Origin: Discostella pseudostelligera
Lineage: Eukaryota; Bacillariophyta; Thalassiosirophyceae; Thalassiosirales; Thalassiosiraceae
Reading direction: 5' to 3'
DNA: 40,015 bases
Assembly: GCA_036940085.1 (NCBI GenBank)
Contig: JALLBK010000632.1
Location: forward strand, 1 to 40,015
The notes under the pieces are model-generated. The model was not told the origin of the DNA and did no database searches. It saw nothing but the letters and a program-made list of their open reading frames with translations. Both the position numbers and the translations under genes were made by a program. Within the stretch, counting starts at the first letter, position 1. Each line of letters begins with the position of its first letter. Below, one piece after another: positions 22,684-31,429 of this stretch.

Positions 22684-23036
22684 GGTCGTCGCATTTTTAG
22701 TTGCAGCGATTCAGGATGCGATGCAGCGCAAAGGGCAAAAGGGGTAGTAGTAGTTTTTCGCGCGAAGCCGGATGACTCGACTACCTGTACTTACACGTGG
22801 CAATGATTTGGCGGGAAAATGAATGACTCGACTCGAAGTGATTACACGTGGAAATAATATGGCGGGATGATTGCGACTCGAGTCCAAGAGCTTACACGTG
22901 GAAGAAATTCGGCGGGAGGGGCTGGTGCGGGAGGAAGACGATTATTACATGTTGTGAATAAGTCCTTGATGCTTTCCAATACGTCCTAATTTTACATGAT
23001 ACTATGTTTTATAACCGTCTACCAACTCATGTTGAA
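22684..23036. promoter_or_regulatory. Sterol reductase upstream gap with triple composite module
   Basis: Gap of 353 bp upstream of the sterol reductase (-) and downstream of the four-TM gene (-). Its centre is the tandem array at 22774-22917. A TTTTTCGCGCG stretch near 22754-22764, close to the reductase start, is another possible E2F-like half site. No coding frame is credible here. Confidence 0.55.
22774..22917 (+). repeat. Three tandem GACTCGA-N13-CACGTGG-N9-GGCGGGA modules
   Basis: Three units lie in tandem. GACTCGA starts at 22774, 22825 and 22875. CACGTGG starts at 22794, 22845 and 22895. GGCGGGA starts at 22810, 22861 and 22911. Unit periods are 51 and 50 bp. The spacings inside each unit are exactly 13 and 9 bp in all three, while much of the spacer sequence has diverged. 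Conservation of motifs and spacing over diverged spacers points to cooperative protein binding. Confidence 0.8.
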
Positions 23037-24103
23037 TTAATAGTCCATCTTATCTTCAGGAGGCATTGGTAATGAGAGGCTGGCTGTAAAGTTTGTTAAA
23101 CTCCGTTCATGCTCGGGAACAAACACCAAATAATCTTCCGGACATGGCTCTCCACTATTCGACCACAGCAAGGCCGAATCCAAAGATGAATTGTCATCGA
23201 ACAGTACCAAGTCGTCTGTTCGTTTCTTCTTTGTAACACCAAGCCACGAGAGAACCCAACTTGATTTTGTGTCGCTCTGTCCTGAATCTGAATCTGGGTG
23301 TGATAACCGTCTCCCACCACGTGACAATCGCCCATCACCGGCAAGTGTTGTATTTGTTTTCATCATGCGAAACATGGCAACGCCTCTGAAATATAGTGGT
23401 CATGGAATGTTAGAATAGAATTCGTGCCTCAAACAACAAGTGATGGAAACGGCAAGTCGCAGCAGCTGGATCCTTACCTGTACATCTCAAGACAAGCCAG
23501 TACAATGAATATGATCACAAGCGGGATCTTCAGGACCTGGATCTTTTTGATAGAGTCTTCTGTTAACAATAAAGCTTCTTGATTGTCTTTGAGGAAATCG
23601 ATAAAAGGATCCCACGATACCAGTATTGCAACAAATGCTGCAACATTCATTAAGGAGATGATGAACCCCGCCATTGCGCTGACCGCGAGGCCAGGTGATC
23701 GTTTGCTTCTTCCTCCGGAGCAATACCCAATAGCGCCAGCGAGAGAACCTAGCACGAGTAGCAATCCATAAGATATACATGTGGCCATGACCGAGACGAC
23801 ATGGACCATGCCTCCGTACACTATACACGCCACGCCGAGTCCGACATCCATGACGTGCAGCGCCCCCAAGGCGCAGGAGGTAGACGATGCCGTCGACGAT
23901 TCCGCCTCTGCTCCTTTTTCTAATGTAGTATACCGAGGACTTCTTTGCTCCGATGCGGTGGTAGATGTAGCTATCGACTGCCCCGAGCCTTTTGCTTTTG
24001 TGGTACTGGTGGACTTTTTCGACTTGCGCACTTTCCTCGAGGAGGAGGCGGATCCTGCCGTACTGCCGCGTGCTCTTGAAGTCCGTGATTCCATTATAGA
24101 CAC
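23037..24103 (-). CDS. Four-transmembrane protein of unknown function
   Basis: Two exons, 24103-23478 and 23385-23037, with intron 23386-23477 (gtaagg...cag, phase 2). The product is about 324 aa. Ser/Thr/Lys-rich N-terminal 75 residues precede four hydrophobic helices at about 77-99, 104-127, 137-163 and 190-208. After the last helix comes a soluble tail of about 115 residues, rich in Ser/Asp, with a KKKR patch. The layout resembles tetraspanins or other 4-TM proteins, but the large-loop Cys-Cys-Gly motif of tetraspanins is absent. Alternative ATGs lie three codons downstream. Function unknown. It is divergent from the methyltransferase gene. Confidence 0.75.
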
Positions 24104-24410
24104 TCCCCTCCGCGATTAATGATCGGAGACTTGTATGATGATGGTAATAGTTGGTGGCCTGCCGCTCGTCGTCATGGTCATGGTGACGGTCTGACGACGA
24201 GATGAACGATGAAGCACGACGACGAGGAGCGATGGACATAAAGACCGTCCGTGTAAAATATTATGGATTCCTACAGTGGCGACTTTCCCGCCATTTTCGC
24301 CCATACCATACTATCAACCAATCAACCGATACCGACGGCGGGGCCATCACCATCACGAACTTGGCGTTTGGCCGGGGAGAAGTGGGCACTGATCTTGTGT
24401 AGGGGAGACG
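24104..24410. promoter_or_regulatory. Divergent promoter gap with E2F-like site
   Basis: Gap of 307 bp between the four-TM gene (-) and the methyltransferase (+). It contains TTTCCCGCC at 24284-24292, followed by TTTTCGCCC, a close pair of E2F-like sites. Short open frames through it show no recognisable protein. Confidence 0.45.
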
Positions 24411-25814
24411 ATGATATCAGCATCTTTACTCTTTTTCCTCCTCTCCTTCAACATCAACAAGCATGATGTCCGATTTCGCAGATGCAATGAGTGTCTTTAT
24501 TCATTCATAGCAAACCACTCGAACAAAACCGAAAATGAAGACACTTCTTCATCGCGCTGGCAGCGACGGACTGCAAAGCGGCGACAGCGAACGGAAGAAT
24601 TGTTGCACTCCATCGAAATTGGCGGGTTACCCCTTTTGCCATCAATCTCATCATTCCCAACAGTACAGGGAATTACTCCAACACTGAAAATCCCATCGTC
24701 GTCGATTATCAACTGGGATGCAATTCATCCATATTTAGATCCAATGCAAGGTGGAAAATTAAATCACAATGAGAATGGAAGTGCCGATATTCAATACAAA
24801 CCTAATAGGCGTGGTATACGCAAGCGAGGACAAGTTCAGGCATTTCATTTTATTCTGTCATCCATTCTCAATGCCTACTACGCAAAATCATCTCAATCCT
24901 ATGGCAGTGGAGTGACAATTATCGATGCAGGGTGTGGTGCGGGCAATCTTGCGATTGCATTAGCGGGTCTCCTCCAACTTTCTAACAATAATGCCAATAG
25001 TGCAAATGAGATGACTCTCAACATTCTAGCCGTCGATGTAAATAACGAAGCGCTACATCGGCTATCTCAGCGAGTGGCTCAATCTCAGTCAATAGCGGAG
25101 AATACTCAACAACTTCTACCCTCAAAAACTACGCTCACAACATGCTGTGCCGATCTAGCCAACTATGAATATATCAACTCACAAATACCTCCACATCATG
25201 ATGTTATTGTCGTATCACTGCATGCATGTGGTGCCGCGTCCGACATGGCCATGAACTTGGCCTACCAATGCAATAATGCTCCGTTTGTTGTTTGTCCCTG
25301 CTGTACTGCCAAGTCGTTGACGAAACGAGACGTGGACTTAGTCAGCAACGGAGATGTTGGCAACGACAGCACCGATAAGCAGGATAAACAACAACAACGG
25401 CAGTTCATCGTCAACCCACAAGCGTCTCACCATAGGAGTGGAGCCACTTCTGACATTCAGTACCCTCGCTCCAATTGGCTGAAAACCAAGCTATCATTAA
25501 CAACTGATCGTGATGACCCACCGGTACCAATGGAAAGTAAATATACCACCCTGGCCAAAGTGGCCGATGTCGGACTTGGACCACAGACACCCACACAGCA
25601 ACGTGAACAGCAGCGCCATGCCAAACGGATAATTGAGTACGATAGGCTCATGTCCGCATCTGAACGTCAATATGGGTATGATACGCGATTGATGAGGATA
25701 GACGATCAAGATGAAGATCCGCGGGTGTATTCGTACGGAAAGGGAGAGGTGTTGCTTGGCGCATTGAAGGAAAGTTTGGCTGCAAATGTATTGTTGAGGT
25801 TGCCATCTTCGTGA
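24411..25814 (+). CDS. SAM-dependent methyltransferase, PF13679 type (METTL25/GSTCD-like)
   Basis: Intronless, 467 aa. The N-terminal 18 residues are hydrophobic (ISASLLFFLLSF), so the protein may enter the secretory pathway or plastid; an unseen upstream exon is also possible. After a KRGQVQAFHFIL helix that is typical of the family, motif I is TIIDAGCGAGNLAIALA (about 169-185) and the acidic end of beta-2 is NILAVDVNNEAL. The family-specific pair SLHACGAASD and FVVCPCCTAKS follows. These latter motifs characterise the PF13679 methyltransferase domain found in METTL25 and GSTCD. The substrate is unknown. It converges on the HD gene with 79 bp between stops. Confidence 0.8.
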   Translation: MISASLLFFLLSFNINKHDVRFRRCNECLYSFIANHSNKTENEDTSSSRWQRRTAKRRQRTEELLHSIEIGGLPLLPSISSFPTVQGITPTLKIPSSSIINWDAIHPYLDPMQGGKLNHNENGSADIQYKPNRRGIRKRGQVQAFHFILSSILNAYYAKSSQSYGSGVTIIDAGCGAGNLAIALAGLLQLSNNNANSANEMTLNILAVDVNNEALHRLSQRVAQSQSIAENTQQLLPSKTTLTTCCADLANYEYINSQIPPHHDVIVVSLHACGAASDMAMNLAYQCNNAPFVVCPCCTAKSLTKRDVDLVSNGDVGNDSTDKQDKQQQRQFIVNPQASHHRSGATSDIQYPRSNWLKTKLSLTTDRDDPPVPMESKYTTLAKVADVGLGPQTPTQQREQQRHAKRIIEYDRLMSASERQYGYDTRLMRIDDQDEDPRVYSYGKGEVLLGALKESLAANVLLRLPSS

Positions 25815-25893
25815 AACCAATCGTACCGTTGTTCATCACAACAATAGAGGATTTATCATCCAATTCATACAATAGCAAAGGTATGATCTCTCA

Positions 25894-26859
25894 TCAATCA
25901 CTCTCTTCGCATGGGATAAATCCTCGGCGAAGCATGTCGATCTCCCTTTTCAAGTTTTGTCGTGCCCGATCCTCCCAAAGTGCTCTTCCCCTGTCGGTAG
26001 CATAGACGTAGTAATGTTGTTTCTCCTTCGTCTTCGACGACGAAACATTCTTCATGGATAGTGTTGATGCTGTTGGTGTATCGGCATCTTTAGTGTTCGT
26101 CATCAAGGGCAAAAACGATTCTAATATCTCCGCCCTCTTCTCGCAATACATATCCCGCTCCACAAATTCATATTCCCTGCGTATCGACGCTGCATAGGTA
26201 TCATATCGACTTGGATCGCGACCCAATATGGACATGTCCGCATCTAAAAAGGTGGCCGCAATTGTATCATTGGATAGTCTTGCTTGATTGGCACTGGAGA
26301 TGTGAGTGGCCGTGGCTATAATGCATTGTTCAATGCGAATTACCGTAGTATTTGATCTCAGTATTGATTGACGAATGTCATCATTCCATTCGATCCCAAC
26401 GACGGATAAGGCGATAGAACACGATAGTTCTGACACAAACTCAAGAAATAAATCGGCGCTATCTTTTTCATTAGTGGATGATTTGGGATTGTATATCACA
26501 TCATGGAAAAATGCCGCCACGGTTAATATTGCATTGTTCATCGTGGAGTTGGACGATGCGCCGTCAACACTACCATTACTTGTATCCAGTAATAAATCAA
26601 CCGAAGCTAGTAACTCCTCGATGTGAATCAAATTGTGATATTCTCGATGGGATTCACTGTAATGGCGTACGATCTTGTCATACCATTTATTAGATATGGA
26701 TGAAATATTATTGTTGTTGGCGTCGGAAGTTGGGGTTGTGGCAGCGGCAGCCTTGTCGGACGGTCGATTGGAATGTTGTTGAAGCTGAATGCGTATTTCA
26801 TTCACAAGGACATTCGTGGAAGAATGCCATTGACGGCGGAGATTATCGGACATTGTCAC
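25894..26859 (-). CDS. HD-superfamily metal-dependent phosphohydrolase-like protein (COG4339 type)
   Basis: Intronless, 321 aa. The pattern is Y-HN-H (REYHNLIHIEELL), then FFHDVIYNPKSSTNEKDSA with the metal-binding His-Asp pair, then ATATH, then DADMSILG. This series matches the small predicted HD phosphohydrolases of the COG4339 group, known from bacteria and algae, whose substrate has not been established. A Ser/Asn-rich linker (about 35-57) and a Ser/Thr/Lys-rich insertion before the last helix are typical of proteins in this window. No targeting signal is evident. It is divergent from the DUF3598-like gene and shares its promoter gap. Confidence 0.82.
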   Translation of the reverse strand: MTMSDNLRRQWHSSTNVLVNEIRIQLQQHSNRPSDKAAAATTPTSDANNNNISSISNKWYDKIVRHYSESHREYHNLIHIEELLASVDLLLDTSNGSVDGASSNSTMNNAILTVAAFFHDVIYNPKSSTNEKDSADLFLEFVSELSCSIALSVVGIEWNDDIRQSILRSNTTVIRIEQCIIATATHISSANQARLSNDTIAATFLDADMSILGRDPSRYDTYAASIRREYEFVERDMYCEKRAEILESFLPLMTNTKDADTPTASTLSMKNVSSSKTKEKQHYYVYATDRGRALWEDRARQNLKREIDMLRRGFIPCEESD

Positions 26860-27254
26860 TTGACTGCCTTCATTGGTGGTGGGCGACCAATGAATAGTAT
26901 TCCATGCGTCGTCATAATGTAGGATGGGAGGTCGCCATCGTCATCGTCATGTTGTTCTCTCCATCTTCTCGTGGCAGCGAGCAGGCGCGATGATTACGTG
27001 GAACATGGTTTTGGCGGGAGATCAACTAATTTCTAATTTGGCGGGTATTGAATTCCTACGCGCTTGAAAATTGGCGGGAATCTTTTCATACCAATTCCTC
27101 TGTACAAGCGTATCTTTGAAGATCTTTGGATCTTTTTGGAACGATACATTTTCGTTCAGCGCACCAACACCAATCTCAACTCTCAACCTCTCTCAACTCT
27201 CAACTCAACGATCAGCAATCAACAATCGACTCAAGCAATATATCCGCACTGACC
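26860..27254. promoter_or_regulatory. Divergent promoter gap with three GGCGGG cores
   Basis: Gap of 395 bp between the HD gene (-) and the plastid DUF3598-like gene (+). It holds TACGTGG (26995-27001) followed 11 bp later by GGCGGGA (27013-27019), then GGCGGGT (27040-27046) and GGCGGGA (27073-27079). All are on the plus strand, toward the plastid gene. ATTCCTACGCG at 27052-27062 is the reverse complement of a CGTAGGAAT element repeated before the vinyl reductase. The last 120 bp before the start codon are CAA/CTCAA-rich, like a 5' leader. Confidence 0.5.
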
Positions 27255-28875
27255 ATGGCGCTTCGCCGCCCTCTCTTCCTCGTGGCGTCCGCCGCCATCG
27301 CCCTCCCATCATCCAATACCCACTGCACTGCATTTCTAGCACCATCCTCCCGTTCTTTTTCACGACCGCTGATTTCATCATCGACAACAACATCATCGAC
27401 GAAGAGTCGGCGGCACGCATTACCCACCAACGGATCATCCTCTCAACAACCGGATGCACCCAAAACAATCGAAGAGGATGCAGCCTTGCAATGGGAATTA
27501 TATACACGTCATCAGGCAGAATTAGACGGAGAATGGTGGGGTACGTGGATGACTTACAATTATATGGGCGATTTGGAAGATTCGAGTGTGGTTGGGTGAG
27601 TAATTCTTCGATAACTTGATAATCACTGCGAGAAATATTCGACGACTGTTGCTCAATCGGCATTGTGTTCATATTCTCTCCCTTCCTCTGTATCTCGTCT
27701 CTTTTTATTACGCAATGTGACAATAATCAATAAAAAACTCTACTGGCAGAGTCTCCCTACAACCCAACAACGACCTCACCTCCGTCACACACACCCATCG
27801 CATCCTCTCCTCATCCACCCAATCCGATTGTCCCACCTGCTTCTCCTCCTCTCAATTAACCACCCTCCCCACCATTGCCACCTACACGCCCACCACACTT
27901 GTTAAACGTCATCGATGTGCCTCGGTCGGTATGGTCGTCGGACCAAGTGTATTAAAATCGGGTGCCATGAGTACGGAATTGGTATTACGACATGGTGATG
28001 GACGAGTACGGGTGACATTTCAACATGCTCCAGTGTGGGAACGGGGTGTCGAACCGGGAAGTTGTCCACCCCAGGGATTGAAATTGTTTCGTGCAGTAGT
28101 TTCAAAGGAGAAATTGAGATCGAAATCTGGAGCAACAACGGATGATGCTACCACTGAGGGGACACTGGTTGTAGGACAACCATCAGTAGAGGAAGAAAAG
28201 AATTCTCCACCCTCTCCTGGTAACCCACGCTTCTTCCGTCCGGTACCACCCTACAAATGGCATGCCAAGTGGTCTGGTACTTCCTGGACATGGGGTCCCC
28301 AAACTGGCGATCGAGGATGGTCAATTTTGGAGATGGATGAGGCAGACTCCTGGCATGGACGACCACGGGGGGACGCAACAAGCGTTTGGTCACTAGTATT
28401 GCCAGGTGGGCTATTGATTCAATGTCCACGTGTCATTGTGGGAGGTATGGCGGGGATATGTCGATTGGCATGGATGCCGGAGGACGAAGGCGAGGTTGGA
28501 ACAGTGGGGGATGGAAATACTGCCAAATTGCTTAGGGTGGAGGCAAGTGTTTCGGCATTGGAACCCATTATTAGTGACGAAGATGAAACTATGATGGTGG
28601 GATTCTACCCACCAACTTTGGGGAGTCTGAGGACGGATATATTGGAGAAGATTGGTGAGCTGGAGGGTGTATCACTTGAGGAGCGAGCGCAGGCTGCTGA
28701 GGGGTATGTTTGGAGTGCAGGAGATGAAGAGGAATCAGCAGGAAGTATCGCAAATGTCATGGTATCAGACGACTCTGCGAAGCAAGTGGAATCATCCAAT
28801 AGCAAATCTGCACCAAACGATGGAGGTTTGAAAGAGAAGAGCATAGCTGATCCGAGGAATGCACTGGACTTTTAA
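27255..28875 (+). CDS. Plastid-targeted DUF3598-like (lipocalin-like) protein
   Basis: Two exons, 27255-27595 and 27750-28875, with a 154-bp intron at 27596-27749 (gtgagt...cag, phase 2), the longest in the window. The product is about 488 aa. The start at 27255 was chosen because it gives a signal peptide (about 4-24) ending CTA|FLAP (A26|F27), the diatom plastid-import pattern, followed by a Ser/Arg-rich transit region. Mature landmarks are GEWWGTWMTYNYMG before the intron and THTHRI just after it, then GMVVGPSVLKSGAMSTELVL. These resemble DUF3598 proteins of cyanobacteria and algae, a beta-barrel family of unknown function. The C-terminal 60 residues are Ser/acid-rich. Its stop lies 25 bp from that of the convergent vinyl reductase gene. 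Confidence 0.8.
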
Positions 28876-28900
28876 TCATAAGTAGTACTGATGACAACAT

Positions 28901-30651
28901 CTATCTCTCGTTCTTAATTTTTATTTGTTCAACTATCTCTCGGAATGTCGTGTGTGATTCCATGTAATGATGCACAATATCAGCACTGTATTTCGGCAAC
29001 ATGTTATTAGCCGTCTCCACTCCCCACATATCAACGCAGTGCAAATAATTTCTCAGAACATGATAGTCGATGGAGTATCTTGCAAAGTTTACGCCTTTGG
29101 GACCGATAAAAGTCATGACCGTTGCCATCGCCTCTCCCAAAAACCGTGGCATGCCCTGCGTTTTCATCTCGCCGCCAATCATCTTCTGTACAATATTATC
29201 AGAGGAGACTGTAGCCATTGCAAAATTCTCATGTGAACCCTTCCCTGTTGCATTTGGCCCCAGCTCCAACCGACCAGCATTCAGTGCACTCTGAATCATC
29301 GTCTCGCCACGTGAGTTGCGTACGGTAAGACTTTGGTAAGATTGTTCCATATTTGCGTTCTGCGGGTCCAGAGGAGCTGCCATGTATCCTACCACAACAT
29401 CCGCCAGTCCATTGGTGTAATCAAAACAAGCGAGACAGGATTGGGCAATTGCAAATTCAGATACATCTCCAGGGAGGCCTGTGTTGAGAAAGTAGATGCA
29501 AGTAGTTAATGATGAAACGATATCTTCAAACCCTCCCAACGACAGTGCGACATTGATAACAACTTACAAAAATATGGCTTCCGCTCATACGAAGGAGATG
29601 CTGTTGTACCATTCCCATCATCATATTTGACATGCACTCGAAAGTCCTGCATAAATTCATACCCAAAAATTGTATTCTTGCCTTCCATGACGACGTCGGG
29701 AACGCTACGCCGAAGGAATTCTCGAGCATCCTCCGATGTTGGTGAATTATCTGCGCAGTTTGTTCCAAGAACATAGACCTCCTCCAATCCAAGTTCATGT
29801 TGAATTGCCCTAAATGCTTGCACGGCGCATCCTACACCACAGAAAAGCAACTTCTTGATATCCGGACTCGCCTTCAGCTCATCTAATACTCTCAAGCTCG
29901 GCGCCAATGCTGGCTTTACCCCCCGACCACGTAATACCTCGGGTACTGTCCGTGCTAATATTGGCTCGGGATTACTCCATCCGCTTCTATCATTCCCATT
30001 ATCCTGTTCCTCATTATTTTCATTGCTTGCAATGCAAACCACTGCATCGACCTGACCAGCTTCCAACATGGATATTGCAATTCCTGTCACACAGCCGGTC
30101 CATTGAGCATTGGGAACGCGTTTCCCACGTGCCAGCATCATTGTACGATGCAGTACACCAAATCTTGCCTCATCAGCCGTAGTTGCCGTAGGACTACTAC
30201 TCTTATCCCAAACCATATCCTCCGAGTGTCGTGTCCGACCATGCACAGTCGACTCCAACCCATCAATATTCCGTCTCATACCCTCGCCTAAAAATGCACA
30301 TGAATCGACGATATGAGTCACGTACAATGTTTCACATAATCCGCATTTGGAACAGTGGGACTTGGCAGGGAATTTGTCTGGCCAGAATGCAGGATCGATG
30401 GGTTGCGGCTTTGTCGTTGAGGAGGAAGCATACAGAGGCAACAAACTGGGTGCCGCCGACGACGACTTTCCGATTGTCGACAACAGAGAGGTTCCTGGAG
30501 AGAAAGAGATTCCTCCTCCCACTCCTCCATTGGCTTGAAAGGCAGTTGATGACCTAGACCATTGTGATATGGAATAGAATATCAAGCATAATTTGACATG
30601 CATGTCCGATGATATCGCAATTCTGCTCGGCGGCAACCTCGTCATCGTCAT
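28901..30651 (-). CDS. Plastid FrhB/BciB-family Fe-S reductase, likely 8-vinyl (proto)chlorophyllide reductase
   Basis: Two exons, 30651-29568 and 29478-28901, with intron 29479-29567 (gtaagt...cag, phase 1). The product is up to 553 aa. Splicing joins PYFC to LPGDVSEF. The N-terminus contains STA|FQ (A37|F38); the second Met, residue 17 (codon at 30603), would start a typical signal peptide, so the true start may be there. Fe-S ligands are CSKCGLC (C100, C103, C106), C118 and the downstream CLACFDYTN pair. VPNAQWTGCVTGIAISML, GVGCAVQAFRAI, NTIFGYEFMQDFRVH and GPKGVNFARYSIDYH are family hallmarks. Relatives are cyanobacterial Slr1923/BciB (ferredoxin-dependent 8-vinyl reductase) and plant HCAR (7-hydroxymethyl chlorophyll a reductase). 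In a diatom without chlorophyll b the vinyl reductase role is more likely, but this is inference. Confidence 0.85.
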
Positions 30652-31429
30652 CGATGAAGATGAAGATGAAGAAATTTGTACATACCTACGCCGTATCCGT
30701 ACTTACCTTGCTGTTCTTAATGTCGCAAGTCACATGCGTAGGAATCAGTAATATTTTCTTCTCGCGATTTTCACATACGTAGGAATTTCATACCAAATTT
30801 CTCCCCGCCACAATTATTATTATTAGCGCGCCCTACCCAATCAATCGAGACTCCGCATCAATTGGGAGGTTCATCCAAAAATTGGCGAGAAGACCGCGAA
30901 AAAGATTTCTTTTTCTCTGCTTCTTCCTCCGCGGGGTGCACAACTTCTAATTTTTTTGGAGTCTCGCTTTTGTGGACACTTCTACATCAATAGTCCCAGG
31001 ATATCGGGTGAAACATTTGACTATCTAATGTTACCCCCGAGCACCTTCCTTCTGCTGTGCAACTTTACTGCTGTTTTGTTGACATCCACATCACCGATTC
31101 CGAATTGAACCATTCTCATTCAGTTGCAGGTTGCAGTTGAATTGAGCAGTATTGATGGCAGGCCATCTGCATCTGCACAGAACCCCAATCAAACCAACAC
31201 CAACATCGTGCCAACAAAATCATCATAATCATCATCATCATGACACCATAATATCAACATTATTTCGACCCCTCTCGATCGATCCCCCTTGACATCGACT
31301 ACATTGATATCGAATGGATGCATCGGTGCCCTGCACATAAGTTATGCATGTAATTATTATCGATCCACTACAGCTTGTTCCATACCCGTAACGCCCTTAA
31401 CTTCTTCATCAAGAAACGCCAACGTCATC
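30652..31429. promoter_or_regulatory. Long divergent gap, vinyl reductase and ankyrin genes
   Basis: Largest gap (778 bp). On the vinyl reductase side lie two near-identical 16-mers ending CGTAGGAAT (30730-30745 and 30771-30786, one mismatch, 41 bp apart), plus CCTACG at 30685-30690 in the opposite sense. It has only a weak CCCGCC (near 30816) and no GGCGGGA. The ankyrin side is a long T- and CAT-rich leader with an (ATC)n tract near 31218-31240. No gene is supported. Confidence 0.45.

Noticed and set aside
23487..24239. 250-aa frame overlapping the four-TM gene
   Set aside because: It is the alternate frame of the same strand, with Arg/His/Tyr-rich composition; the overlapping frame has four clean helices and a working splice.
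27205..27723. 172-aa minus-strand frame over the DUF3598-like first exon
   Set aside because: Antisense to the plastid targeting region and continuing through the intron; no domain or targeting sense.
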